From assembly GCF_963666665.1 (NCBI RefSeq), contig NZ_OY762999.1, forward strand, positions 1,245,501 through 1,309,500: a DNA stretch of 64,000 bases. Reading direction: 5' to 3'. The translations under genes and the position numbers were made by a program. The notes under the pieces were generated by a model that saw nothing but the letters and a program-made list of their open reading frames with translations, was not told the origin of the DNA and searched no databases. The stretch's first letter is position 1. Each line of letters starts with the position of its first letter. The DNA is from Maridesulfovibrio sp. (GTDB taxonomy: Bacteria > Desulfobacterota > Desulfovibrionia > Desulfovibrionales > Desulfovibrionaceae). This document shows, in pieces, positions 40,323 through 49,756 of the stretch.

Positions 40323-42416
40323 ATGGCCGATTTTATACTCGAAATTGGAATTGAAGAGATGCCCGCCCGCTTTGTTCCCCGGCTGGGTATCGATATTAAA
40401 GATATTTTCAGCACTCTTCTTGAAGAGAGCATGATTGACAGCGCAAGCATTGAAACTTTTGCTACTCCGCGCCGCCTGACTATCTTTGTTAAAGATATGG
40501 CTGCAATGCAGAGAAAGGTTGAAGAAGAAGTTTCCGGACCTCCGGCCCGCATTGCTTATGATGCCGACGGTAACCCCACCAAAGCACTCACCGGTTTTGT
40601 AAAATCTCAGGGAATCGCCCTTGAAGATGTTTACACCCTTGAGACTGATAAAGGTGATTACCTCGCTGCCAAGAAGACCGTTGGCGGTGGTGAAACCATC
40701 TCCATCCTGCCCGAGCTTTGTGTTACTGCAATCAAAAAGCTTTCCTTCCCCAAGAAAATGAAATGGGGCAACCTTGATTTCGCTTTCGGACGTCCTCTGC
40801 GCTGGCTGCTCTGCATGTTCGGTTCTGACGTCGTTGAATTTGAGATGGCCGGTATGCCTTCCGGTCGCCAGACATACGGTCACCGCGTAATGGGTGCCGG
40901 ACCTTGGGAAGTTGCCTCAGCAGATGATTACTTTGATGTGATCAAGGATAAGTCTTCTGTAATTATTTCCCCTGAAGCAAGGGGAGAGCACGTCCGTAAG
41001 GAAGGTGACAAACTTGCTTCCGAACTCAACGGTTCCGTTGTCTGGAAAGATTCTCTGTTGGAAGAAGTCAGCAACCTTGTTGAACTTCCTGTCCCCATCA
41101 TCGGTAACTTTGATGAATCTTTCCTCGAACTTCCCAAAGAAGTTCTGCTGACCAGTATGGAAAGCCATCAGAAATGTTTCGGTATTCAGAAGGAAGATGG
41201 TGAACTTCTCCCGCACTTCCTGTGTACCCTGAACCTTATTCCCACCGATGTGGAGCTTGTCCGCAAGGGCTGGGAAAAGGTTCTTCGTGCAAGACTCGAA
41301 GACGGACGTTTCTTCTGGAAGAACGACCTTAAGACCGATTTCGGCACATGGCTTGATAAGCTGGACAATGTCGTATTTCTCGGTCCTTTGGGTTCCATGG
41401 GTGACAAGTCCCGCAGGATGGAACGCCTTGCTGCACTGATCGCCGGCAAAACCGATGCCTCCCTGCAGACCGAGATGGCTCGTGCCGGACGTCTTGCCAA
41501 GGCTGACCTCGTTTCCGAAATGGTTAACGAGTTTGATAAGCTTCAGGGTATAATGGGCGGCATCTACGCTTCCAAATGCGGCGAAGATGATGCTGTCTGC
41601 AAGGCCCTCTATGAGCAATACCTGCCTGCCGGTCCGGAAAGCCCAGTGCCTTCCACTCTTGGCGGTGTTATTGTTTCCATGTCCGATAAGGCCGATACTC
41701 TTGTCGGTTGTTTCGGTCTGAATAAGATCCCCACTGGCGCAAACGATACCTACGCGCTGCGGCGCGCCGCTCTGGGTATCGTGCGCATGATTATAGAATA
41801 TGACTTGAGAGTAGATATCCTTAATATCATGGATATGGCCTACGAAGGTTATTCCAAAGATATCAAGTGGAAACTTGAAAAGTCTGAACTCCTCGAAAAG
41901 CTTGCAGAGTTCATTTCCAACAGACTCCGTGCCTACTTCACAGGTAAAGGCTATGAAACAAGAGTTGTTGATGCAGCTCTTGGTGCCGGCTACCGTGATG
42001 TTACTGCTCTTAAGGCCAGAGTCGAAGCGTTGGCTGAATTCGCCAAGACTGAAGGTTTCGAACAGGCCGTGCTTACTTTCAAACGCGCAGCCAACATCAT
42101 CAAGAAGCAGGGCAGTGAGCAAGGTGTGTCGCTCACCGGTGGCTTTGAAGCTGATAAGTTGGAAGAAGCGCAGGAGAAAGAACTTGCTACCAAGCTTGAT
42201 GAAACCGCAGCACGTTTTGAGGAACTTTGGGAAAATGATGAGTTCTCCAAGCTGTTCGCAATCCTCGGCGAACTGCGTCCCTATGTTGACGATTTCTTTG
42301 ATAACGTTATGGTTATCTGCGAAGACAAGGGCCTTAGGATGAACCGTCTCAACCTGCTTAAAGCTCTGGTAAACAGGCTTAGCAGGCTGGCTGATTTCGG
42401 AGCATTGCAGGTTTAA
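40323..42416 (+). CDS. glyS: Glycyl-tRNA synthetase beta chain
   Basis: A 697-residue subunit needed for tRNA recognition by GlyRS. ATG 40323 with GGAAG upstream gives the typical start MADFILEIGIEEMPARFVP; an in-frame ATG at 40293 lies inside glyQ. Further family blocks are TPRRLTIFVKDM, FPKKMKWG, FALRRAALG-like TYALRRAALGIVRMI and the C-terminal anticodon-binding domain ending RLNLLKALVNRLSRLADFGAL. It forms a pair with glyQ at the end of the plus-strand run. No terminator follows at once; the gap to rpsT is 179 bp. Confidence 0.96.
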   Translation: MADFILEIGIEEMPARFVPRLGIDIKDIFSTLLEESMIDSASIETFATPRRLTIFVKDMAAMQRKVEEEVSGPPARIAYDADGNPTKALTGFVKSQGIALEDVYTLETDKGDYLAAKKTVGGGETISILPELCVTAIKKLSFPKKMKWGNLDFAFGRPLRWLLCMFGSDVVEFEMAGMPSGRQTYGHRVMGAGPWEVASADDYFDVIKDKSSVIISPEARGEHVRKEGDKLASELNGSVVWKDSLLEEVSNLVELPVPIIGNFDESFLELPKEVLLTSMESHQKCFGIQKEDGELLPHFLCTLNLIPTDVELVRKGWEKVLRARLEDGRFFWKNDLKTDFGTWLDKLDNVVFLGPLGSMGDKSRRMERLAALIAGKTDASLQTEMARAGRLAKADLVSEMVNEFDKLQGIMGGIYASKCGEDDAVCKALYEQYLPAGPESPVPSTLGGVIVSMSDKADTLVGCFGLNKIPTGANDTYALRRAALGIVRMIIEYDLRVDILNIMDMAYEGYSKDIKWKLEKSELLEKLAEFISNRLRAYFTGKGYETRVVDAALGAGYRDVTALKARVEALAEFAKTEGFEQAVLTFKRAANIIKKQGSEQGVSLTGGFEADKLEEAQEKELATKLDETAARFEELWENDEFSKLFAILGELRPYVDDFFDNVMVICEDKGLRMNRLNLLKALVNRLSRLADFGALQV

Positions 42417-42494
42417 TCTGCAGGCCCGAGCTAAAGAGAGTTTGAGAGATCATATTTTTTTCATGTTTTTTTTAGAAAAAAATGTTATCTAACC

Positions 42495-42524
42495 TTGACA
42501 GTTAGCTCTGTTTTTGGTTACAGA
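42495..42524 (+). promoter_or_regulatory. Possible promoter of rpsT
   Basis: TTGACA (42495-42500) with TACAGA (42519-42524) after 18 bp. It gives a leader of roughly 65 nt. The -35 is perfect and the -10 is weak. Confidence 0.4.
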
Positions 42525-42595
42525 CACTCTTCGTTTGAACGTAATCCCGGTTAACCGGGTTAAAAAAATAGAAATTTAATTTAAGGAGAAATACC

Positions 42596-42859
42596 TTGGC
42601 GAACCATAAATCCGCACTCAAAAGACACCGTCAGAGCGTTAAACGCAACCTGCGTAACAACATGGTACGTACCCGTATCAAAAACGTTGTAAAAGAAGTT
42701 CGTGCAGCTGTTGAAGCTAACGATACCGAACTCGCAGCAACTGCACTGCGCAAGGCAACTTCTGTCCTTGATAAGGCAGCTACCAAAAAGGTTATCCACT
42801 CCCGTGCAGCAGCACGCCGGATTTCCCGCCTCAGCGCAGCCGTTAACAAAATGGCTTAG
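42596..42859 (+). CDS. rpsT: 30S ribosomal protein S20
   Basis: An 87-residue basic helical protein of the small subunit body. It has the usual start ANHKSALKRHRQSVKRN, reached from TTG 42596 with AAGGAG 7 bases upstream. In E. coli rpsT also uses a weak start codon (UUG) and is self-regulated at translation, so the TTG here may serve the same control (inference). It is monocistronic with a strong terminator. Confidence 0.96.
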   Translation: MANHKSALKRHRQSVKRNLRNNMVRTRIKNVVKEVRAAVEANDTELAATALRKATSVLDKAATKKVIHSRAAARRISRLSAAVNKMA

Positions 42860-42894
42860 TGTCTTAAAGATTTATTCTTTAAAAAGACCATTAC

Positions 42895-42923
42895 AGCCCG
42901 TCGCCTTGTGCGACGGGCTTTTT
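42895..42923 (+). terminator. Rho-independent terminator of rpsT
   Basis: A perfect 10-bp stem AGCCCGTCGC / GCGACGGGCT with loop CTTGT, followed by TTTTA. Confidence 0.92.
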
Positions 42924-43045
42924 ACGTTTTTTGTACTTTTAAAAAAAGTTGTTGTTGCTGAATTCAAACGATCAAGTTATAAGCAACTATTGATTTCAAC
43001 AGTACTTTTCTGTCTATACCAGATGTAATGCGCAAGGAGTAACTT

Positions 43046-44413
43046 TTGAGAGTTATTATAGTAGGCGCCGGAGAAGTTGGCTTTAATGTTGCCAGGCGTC
43101 TTTCCGGCGAGAACAAGGATGTTGTCGTAATTGACATGAATCCGAAAGCTCTTAGCAAGGTATCCGATTCTCTGGATGTCCAGACGATTCAAGGTTCCGG
43201 TTCCAGTCCTGAAATTCTGGAACAAGCCGGGGTGCGTGAAGCAGATATTTTTCTGGCTGTGACAGACAAGGATGAAATCAATCTCATCGCAACTTTTCTC
43301 GCCAACAAGCTCAAGCCCGGTATCATCAAGCTGGCCCGTATCAGGAACGAGGACTACACCAAATATTCCGACATGTTTTCTGAAGGAGATTTGCGCATTG
43401 ATACCATCATTAATCCGGATGAAGAGGTTGTTGAATCCATCCTGAGGATTATGAGTGTTCCCGGTTCGGTGGAAATCAATGACTTTGTCGGCGGAAAGGT
43501 GCGTCTGATCGGGGTCAAGCTTCCTGACGACAGTCCCCTTGAAGGCGTCCAGCTTATGAAGGTTCGTGAACAGCTGGGTGAAGATATTGATGTCGTTATT
43601 GCCGCTCTTGTCAGGGATGATGAACTGATCATTCCCGGTGGTCTGGATACCATCGAGAAGGGCGATATCGTTTATTTTACCTGTATGCGTGACCAGCAGG
43701 ATGAATTACTCCAACGTGCTGGAATCCTTTCCGATCCTATCAAGAAAGTACTCATTGTCGGTGGTGGAAATGTCGGTTCCTTGCTGGCGAGTGCTCTGGA
43801 TAACAAAAACTATCACACCCGCCTCATTGATAATGATGCCGATCGTTGTGCGGATTTATCCGAGACACTTGACCGGGTAATTGTTCTCAACGGCGACGGG
43901 ACAGATCAGGATCTGCTTAACGAGGAAAATGTCGGCGAACTGGATATGGTGATTTCCGTAACCGGTGATGAAGAAATGAATATTCTTTCCTGCTTGCTGG
44001 CCAAAAACCTCGGTGCTCGTAAGACCATCACCCGCATCAATAAATTTGCATACATTCCTCTGATTCAACCAATCGGTATCGACCATCTGGTTTGCCCGCG
44101 CCTTTCTGCAATTAACTCAATTCTGCATTTTGTCCGTCAGGGAAAAGTTATTTCCGCAGTCTCCATCAAGGGAGAGGAAGCAGAAGCTCTTGAAGCCATT
44201 GCGCAGGAGCAGTCTGATATCGTGGGTAAGCCGATTATGGAACTTAATCTTCCTAAAGGGACTCTGATTCTTTGTTTTCAACGCGGTGATGATGTTATCA
44301 TTCCTACGGGTTTGACCGTGATTGAGCCGAATGACCGTCTGCTGATTATTTCCACCCATAAAAATATTCCCAAAATTGAGAAGGCTCTCACCACAAAGCT
44401 GGAGCTTTATTAA
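43046..44413 (+). CDS. trkA: Trk potassium uptake NAD-binding subunit TrkA
   Basis: A 455-residue cytoplasmic gating subunit with two RCK units: an N-terminal Rossmann fold (IVGAGEVGFNVARRL) and TrkA-C domain, then a second Rossmann fold (LIVGGGNVGSLLASAL) and TrkA-C. It binds nucleotides and controls the TrkH channel. The start is TTG 43046 with AAGGAG 6 bases upstream, which gives the expected first residues. Its stop codon overlaps the trkH ATG (TAATG), so the two are coupled. Confidence 0.95.
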   Translation: MRVIIVGAGEVGFNVARRLSGENKDVVVIDMNPKALSKVSDSLDVQTIQGSGSSPEILEQAGVREADIFLAVTDKDEINLIATFLANKLKPGIIKLARIRNEDYTKYSDMFSEGDLRIDTIINPDEEVVESILRIMSVPGSVEINDFVGGKVRLIGVKLPDDSPLEGVQLMKVREQLGEDIDVVIAALVRDDELIIPGGLDTIEKGDIVYFTCMRDQQDELLQRAGILSDPIKKVLIVGGGNVGSLLASALDNKNYHTRLIDNDADRCADLSETLDRVIVLNGDGTDQDLLNEENVGELDMVISVTGDEEMNILSCLLAKNLGARKTITRINKFAYIPLIQPIGIDHLVCPRLSAINSILHFVRQGKVISAVSIKGEEAEALEAIAQEQSDIVGKPIMELNLPKGTLILCFQRGDDVIIPTGLTVIEPNDRLLIISTHKNIPKIEKALTTKLELY

Positions 44414-45867
44414 TGCGTTGGAAAATAGTTCTGCATATCATTGGTGCCTTGACACTTTGCGTAGGGCTGACCATGCTTTTCCCTTTGGGCTTTTCTCTTT
44501 ACTATCAGGATGCAGGTATCCTGCCCCTTCTTAAGTCTTTCGGACTGACCTGTATCAGCGGATTGGCGTTATTTCTGATCTTTTGGGATAGAGAAGGAGC
44601 CAAGGGCCTCAGTCATCGCGAAGGTATGGCTATTGTTGCTCTGGGATGGGTGTTTGCGGGATTTTTCGGCAGTCTGCCTTTTTATTTCGGTGAGGTATTC
44701 ACCTGTTTTGTTGATTGTTTTTTTGAATCCCTATCCGGTTTCACCACCACCGGTGCTTCGGTAATGATGGATATTGAGAAGAATGCCAAAGGCATCCTTT
44801 TCTGGCGCAGCCTGACTCACTGGCTGGGCGGTATGGGAATTATCGTGCTTTCGCTGGCGATCCTGCCTTTCCTTGGAGTAGGGGGGATGCAGCTTTACAA
44901 GGCGGAAGTTCCCGGACCGGTACCGGATAAGCTCAAGCCGCGCATCAAAGATACAGCGCTGGTTCTCTGGAAGGTTTACGTTCTTTTTTCTGCCATTGAA
45001 GCGGTTTTGCTTATGTTCGGTGGCATGGATTTGTTTGATTCCCTTTGCCATACTTTCGGAACCCTTGCTACCGGCGGATTTTCCACTAAAAACTCATCTG
45101 TGGCTTATTTCCAGAGTGCTTACATTGATTATGTAATTACGTTTTTTATGCTTGTTGCGGCTGTAAACTTCAGCCTTCATTACCAGATGATCAAGGGGCG
45201 GCCGCTGCTGCTTTGGAAGGATCCTGAATTTAGATTTTTTGGAGTCGTCACCCTTATCATTATGGCGATCATAACAATCTCCGTTTATTCCGCCACTAAT
45301 TATGATTCCATAGCAGATTCTTTTCGCTATACATCCTTTCAGGTTGCATCCATCATCAGTACCACCGGATATGCAACTGCTGACTATGAAATATGGCCTG
45401 CAGTTGCACAGGGCTTACTGCTTTTCTGCATGTTCCTTGGCGGTTGTGCAGGGTCAACCAGTGGTGGAATGAAACATCTGCGTATCATGCTGCTTTTGAA
45501 ACAGGCATATCAGGAAGTTTTTCGCATCATCCATCCGCGCTCTGTAAACCGGGTCAAGCTTGGCAAGACTGTAGTTAAGCCTGAAACAATGAACGATATC
45601 CTCGGATTCTTCGTGCTTTGGTTGCTGCTTTTCGTGATCTGCGGTTTGATTGTTGCTGCCACCGGTGTGGATGTCGTTTCTTCTTTTGCTGCGTCTCTGG
45701 CCTGTATCGGCAACATCGGTCCCGGTATCGGAAGTGTTGGTCCTACAGAGAACTACGCACATATCCCGGAAATGGGTAAATGGGCACTCATTTTCTGCAT
45801 GCTGCTGGGCCGTCTCGAAATTTATACCGTGATCGTACTTTGTGTTCCTGAGTTCTGGAGAAAGTAA
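44413..45867 (+). CDS. trkH: Trk potassium channel subunit TrkH
   Basis: A 484-residue inner-membrane K+ translocating subunit. The four pore-loop repeats of the SKT superfamily are visible: SLSGFTTTGASV, LCHTFGTLATGGFST, IISTTGYATADYE and LACIGNIGPGIGSVG. The segment WLGGMGIIVL follows the first pore. Together with TrkA it takes up K+ for osmotic adaptation, complementing the Na+ exporter upstream. About ten to twelve hydrophobic segments. The FkbM-like gene starts 22 bp downstream. Confidence 0.95.
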   Translation: MRWKIVLHIIGALTLCVGLTMLFPLGFSLYYQDAGILPLLKSFGLTCISGLALFLIFWDREGAKGLSHREGMAIVALGWVFAGFFGSLPFYFGEVFTCFVDCFFESLSGFTTTGASVMMDIEKNAKGILFWRSLTHWLGGMGIIVLSLAILPFLGVGGMQLYKAEVPGPVPDKLKPRIKDTALVLWKVYVLFSAIEAVLLMFGGMDLFDSLCHTFGTLATGGFSTKNSSVAYFQSAYIDYVITFFMLVAAVNFSLHYQMIKGRPLLLWKDPEFRFFGVVTLIIMAIITISVYSATNYDSIADSFRYTSFQVASIISTTGYATADYEIWPAVAQGLLLFCMFLGGCAGSTSGGMKHLRIMLLLKQAYQEVFRIIHPRSVNRVKLGKTVVKPETMNDILGFFVLWLLLFVICGLIVAATGVDVVSSFAASLACIGNIGPGIGSVGPTENYAHIPEMGKWALIFCMLLGRLEIYTVIVLCVPEFWRK

Positions 45868-45889
45868 AACAGCTCATCCATATAAATAT

Positions 45890-47032
45890 ATGAGCGAAGC
45901 ACACATCAGATATATTGACCATACAGCCATACCGGATAATAGCAGAGTCTGTTTATACGGTATAGGTAGAGGCGGCGCAGAGTCGCTTAAGCTGCTGCGT
46001 CAGGTGCGTCATGATGTGAAAGTTGTGTGTTTTGCTGATACTTTTCAATCCGGGAGCTTTGAAGGATACAAAGTTTTAAATCCGCAAGGCCTTATTGAAC
46101 GCAAAAATGAATACGACCTGATTCTAGTTTGTTCCTGCTATTATCCTGAAATAGTCGCAAATCTTAATTCTCTGGGAATCACGGATGCAGTAGGATTTTC
46201 ATGGCCTAAATTCTACGGTTATCAATTCCTTCCCGATGATATTGCCCTGTTGGAGACGGACATACATTTTGTTCTTGATAATCTGCATTCAGACTTTGAT
46301 CGGTCTTTGTTTAAGCTTCTGTTTGAAGCAAGGATTGCAGGTTCAAGCAAAGTCGAATTGCGTCAGGTAGATGGTGTTTGGAACTATTTTTTAAAAGACT
46401 ATGATCTCTTAGTTCATAAATTTTCCAGTCATATCGCATCCAGTTATTTCGATTTTGTGAATCTTTCCGCTGTTGAATATGCTGTACAGGCCGGAGTCTA
46501 TGACGGCAGCGAAGCCTTATTTCTAACTGAACAGGCACAACTGAAAATGCTTTACGGATTTGATCCTCAAGGTAGCGCAGCTTTTAGCGATGAGACTCTG
46601 CGGACTCTGGATGAATCAGGCAAATTCCATTTGATTGAAAAAGGGCTTTGGAACTCTGAAGCGAAAGCTTATTTTGCTTTGGACGGCAGTGCCAGCTGTG
46701 TGCGGAATATTTCGACTGGCGCGGATGAAAACACAGTTCTGCTCAGTGCATTGGATAACGAAGCTGAAAGATTAGCCATGCCACGATTGGACCTGCTAAT
46801 TGCCGATATTGAAAATTCGGAACTCCCTATGTTGGAAGGGGCTCTGAGACTTATTGAGCTAGATCGTCCGCAGTTGGCAATTTGTTTTTATCATTCAAAA
46901 GAACAGTTTCTCGGAGTTCCGCTAATGCTGATGAAGAAACTGAAAGATTATGTGTTCAAGATAGGACACTATTCTGAAGGGCTGGACGAAACAGTTTTTT
47001 ACGCCATACCGAAAGAAAAATTTGATGGATAA
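45890..47032 (+). CDS. Two-domain FkbM-like methyltransferase
   Basis: About 380 residues from ATG 45890. A GTG at 45842 inside trkH is less likely, and neither has a good ribosome site. The N-terminal domain (about 10-110) is Rossmann-like (RVCLYGIGRGGAESLKLLRQ) and resembles the nucleotide-binding part seen beside some sugar-modifying enzymes. The C-terminal part reads as FkbM: VQAGVYDGSEALFL as SAM-binding loop, LLIADIENSELPMLEGA in place of the usual D-x-EG-x-E block, then RPQLAICFYHSKEQ. FkbM enzymes O-methylate sugars or polyketides. No sugar gene is adjacent, so the substrate is unknown. It follows trkH in the same direction and ends at a strong terminator. Confidence 0.75.
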   Translation: MSEAHIRYIDHTAIPDNSRVCLYGIGRGGAESLKLLRQVRHDVKVVCFADTFQSGSFEGYKVLNPQGLIERKNEYDLILVCSCYYPEIVANLNSLGITDAVGFSWPKFYGYQFLPDDIALLETDIHFVLDNLHSDFDRSLFKLLFEARIAGSSKVELRQVDGVWNYFLKDYDLLVHKFSSHIASSYFDFVNLSAVEYAVQAGVYDGSEALFLTEQAQLKMLYGFDPQGSAAFSDETLRTLDESGKFHLIEKGLWNSEAKAYFALDGSASCVRNISTGADENTVLLSALDNEAERLAMPRLDLLIADIENSELPMLEGALRLIELDRPQLAICFYHSKEQFLGVPLMLMKKLKDYVFKIGHYSEGLDETVFYAIPKEKFDG

Positions 47033-47069
47033 AAAGAAGGGGAAGCTTGTGCTTCCCCTTCTTTTTTTT
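47033..47069. terminator. Bidirectional terminator between the FkbM-like gene and nadB
   Basis: AAAGAAGGGGAAGC pairs perfectly with GCTTCCCCTTCTTT around TTGT, flanked by T runs on both strands. It directly touches both stop codons. Confidence 0.93.
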
Positions 47070-48648
47070 AATCTATGCGATAATGACAGCCTACGCTTTG
47101 TTTATTGCGCAGTGCCGAAACCGTGACGGTCAAAGCAGATTGACAGCCGTGGAACAGGTCGATGATCGGCCTGCTGATTGGCGTACGCTTGTAAAATGAA
47201 CGCAGGTTGCGATTCAAATTTTGTAAATCGTCGATAGCCCGGTTCAAACGGGCTGTGGAGCGGGTAATACCCACGTAATTCCACATGACGTTACGGATAA
47301 AGGCCCAGTCCTGAGCAATGAGTGCCGGATCTTCGTTTTCGTTGGAACCCGGAGATTCCCAATCCGGTACAGCATTGAGCAGCTTTCTGGGAATTCTGGA
47401 TTTTCGTTCCAGACGTGAAGCTATATCCTCACCTGAAGTGTAACCCCAAAGCATTCCTTCCAGCAGGGAGGTGCTGGCGAGTCGGTTACCGCCGTGTACT
47501 CCGGTGCAGGAACATTCGCCGATAGCGTAAAGGCGGTCCAAAGTGGATTTACCTTTTTCATCCACCAGCACACCACCGCAGAAATAGTGTGCGGCAGGTA
47601 CGACCGGAATTGGTTGGTTGTTGATATTGATACCGTTATCAAGGCATTTGCCGTAAATGGTCGGGAATCTTGTGGGCAGATCCTGCTTAACATGGTTTGC
47701 CGCATCAAGATAAACGCACTCTTCCTTGGTCCTGAGCATTTCTTCAAGGATGGAACGGGTGACAATATCACGTGGAGCAAGATCGCCACGGGGATCATAG
47801 CGGTGCATGAACGGTTCACCGTAGCAGTTGATCAACTTTGCCCCTTCGCCGCGCACAGCTTCTGAAATCAGAAAACGGCGGCTGGCTCTTGTGCGCACCT
47901 GTTGAAAGAAAGAAGTGGGGTGGAACTGAACCATTTCAGCATTGATAACCCTTGCTTTGGCACGGTTTGCCATGGCTATGCCGGACCCGAAGGAACCGGG
48001 AGTATTGGTGGTGTGCAGATAAATCTGCCCCAATCCACCTGTGGCAAGAACTGTGAAATCCGCTAAAAAGGTTTCCACCATGTTCCGTGACTCATTATAC
48101 ACGTACGCGCCGAGACATTTATTACTCAAGGAGTACTTGAACTCATTCTGTCGGGCATGGTGATGGTTGGTCAAAAGGTCTATGGCGGTTCTGTTGGTGC
48201 AAACCCTGATGTAAGGATGGTCAGCCACATGCTTAATAAGCACATCCATAATCGACTGTCCGGTATGGTCGGCACAATAGAGGATGCGGTTTACGCAGTG
48301 TCCGCCTTCGCGGGTCAGGCTGAACTCGCCATTCTCATCTTTATGGAAAGGAACCGGATATTTTTCCAGCAGAAGTTTTTTCAAAGCTTCAGGACCCTGC
48401 TTGGCAATAGCCCGTACTGCTTTTTTATTGTTGTAATTCCAACCTGCTGTATTTATATCCTTTTCCAGTTTTTTGGAAGAATCATCCGGACCAGTGTATA
48501 CGATACCGCCTTGGGCCAGTCTTGTATTACCGGTAAAGAGATCCTCTCCCGGGGTTAGTAAAGTAACTTCAATACCTTTTTCTGCTATCGTCAGAGCTGA
48601 TATACATCCGGCGATACCTGATCCGATAATCAAAACCTCGGTTTTCAT
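47068..48648 (-). CDS. nadB: L-aspartate oxidase
   Basis: About 526 residues from ATG 48648, with AGGAAAACCGA upstream; an ATG five codons earlier (48663) is also possible. A flavoprotein oxidising L-aspartate to iminoaspartate for NAD synthesis, using fumarate as acceptor in anaerobes. FAD-binding LIIGSGIAGCISALT, active-site blocks TREGGHCVNRILY and EMVQFHPTSFF, HYFCGGVLVDEKG, and the C-terminal helical domain are present. It is last in the nadC-nadA-nadB operon. Confidence 0.95.
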   Translation of the reverse strand: MKTEVLIIGSGIAGCISALTIAEKGIEVTLLTPGEDLFTGNTRLAQGGIVYTGPDDSSKKLEKDINTAGWNYNNKKAVRAIAKQGPEALKKLLLEKYPVPFHKDENGEFSLTREGGHCVNRILYCADHTGQSIMDVLIKHVADHPYIRVCTNRTAIDLLTNHHHARQNEFKYSLSNKCLGAYVYNESRNMVETFLADFTVLATGGLGQIYLHTTNTPGSFGSGIAMANRAKARVINAEMVQFHPTSFFQQVRTRASRRFLISEAVRGEGAKLINCYGEPFMHRYDPRGDLAPRDIVTRSILEEMLRTKEECVYLDAANHVKQDLPTRFPTIYGKCLDNGININNQPIPVVPAAHYFCGGVLVDEKGKSTLDRLYAIGECSCTGVHGGNRLASTSLLEGMLWGYTSGEDIASRLERKSRIPRKLLNAVPDWESPGSNENEDPALIAQDWAFIRNVMWNYVGITRSTARLNRAIDDLQNLNRNLRSFYKRTPISRPIIDLFHGCQSALTVTVSALRNKQSVGCHYRID

Positions 48649-48722
48649 TCGGTTTTCCTGCATGCCTATATCTCATTTTACGGCAGCCTTTTCAGGTTCC
48701 GGCTAAAGGTTTGGTCAGTATT

Positions 48723-49745
48723 TTATTTGCAGACTTCGAGCATTCGTTCGAGAGCGAGTCTTGCCGGTTCACGGATATCATCGGAAACATCTTCGTAAGC
48801 TGCTGTTTCCAGATTCTGGAGAAGTCCAGCAAGATTCTTTTCTGTTATTTTGGCCATGTTGCTGCAGAAGCTGATGCCCAATGGAAGGATGTTCTTTTCA
48901 GGGAACATTTCTTTCAACCTGTTAACGAGGTTGGTCTCCGTTCCGATTACTATGGTGGAACCTTCAGGTGCTTCATTCACATATTTAATGAGATATGAAG
49001 TGGAGCCGGCACCATCGGAAGCCTGTACCAATTCGGGCGGACATTCAGGGTGAACAATAACTTTACAGTCGGGGTATTTCGCGCGGAAATCCTCAATCTG
49101 GGTCATCTTGAAGCGCTGATGAATGGCACAGAGGCCGGGCCAAATCAGCAATTCCTTGTCCATGGTTTCTTTAACATCAATCTGTGTTCCTAAGGAACGG
49201 ATGTTAAGGATCATGCGTTTTTCAGGAGCTATACCCAGAGTGTTTGCAGTATTCATTGCAAGGTTCTTGTCCGGCAGGAAGAGAACTGCGTCTCCTTGTT
49301 CCTGCGCCCAACGGAGCATCTTTTCAGCATTGGCGGAAGTGCAGACTGTTCCTCCGTGTTTACCGCAGACGGTTTTTACCGCTGCAGGAGTATTCACGTA
49401 GGCGAGCGGAATGATTTTTCTTCCCGTCTCATTAATAATTCTGGTCAGCACATTATCAACCAGCCATGCCGGGGCCATATTAGCCATGACACAGCCTGCG
49501 CTGGCATCGGGAATGAATATCGTTTGATTTTCCTTACGCACGATTGCAGCGGATTCAGCCATGAAGTGGACACCGCAGAATACAATGTATTCTGCTTCCA
49601 GCTTCTCGATCTGACGGGCTAATTCCAGAGAATCGCCCTTGAGATCGGTATGTTTTATAATTTCATCAGACTGGTAATGGTGTCCCAGAATAGCCAGTCT
49701 TTTACCGTATTTTTCTTTCTGTTCAGCAATTATATCCGAATACAT
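48723..49745 (-). CDS. nadA: Quinolinate synthase (4Fe-4S)
   Basis: About 340 residues from ATG 49745, 11 bases after the nadC stop. An upstream in-frame ATG at 49793 lies inside nadC. It condenses iminoaspartate with dihydroxyacetone phosphate to quinolinate. The three cluster cysteines are in IVFCGVHFMAE, WPGLCAIHQRF and ISFCSNMAK. LGHHYQSDEIIKHTDLKGDS, PDASAGCVMANM and HPECPPELV are other family blocks. It passes product to NadC, which is encoded before it. The [4Fe-4S] cluster is oxygen sensitive, in line with an anaerobe. Confidence 0.95.
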   Translation of the reverse strand: MYSDIIAEQKEKYGKRLAILGHHYQSDEIIKHTDLKGDSLELARQIEKLEAEYIVFCGVHFMAESAAIVRKENQTIFIPDASAGCVMANMAPAWLVDNVLTRIINETGRKIIPLAYVNTPAAVKTVCGKHGGTVCTSANAEKMLRWAQEQGDAVLFLPDKNLAMNTANTLGIAPEKRMILNIRSLGTQIDVKETMDKELLIWPGLCAIHQRFKMTQIEDFRAKYPDCKVIVHPECPPELVQASDGAGSTSYLIKYVNEAPEGSTIVIGTETNLVNRLKEMFPEKNILPLGISFCSNMAKITEKNLAGLLQNLETAAYEDVSDDIREPARLALERMLEVCK

Positions 49746-49756
49746 CAAATTAGAAC

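Noticed and set aside
40917..42122. 401-codon minus-strand frame opposite glyS, and similar ones opposite nhaC (7453-8646) and ugd (29510-30709)
   Set aside because: All lie fully inside recognised genes and result from codon bias. None has a ribosome site or recognisable domains.
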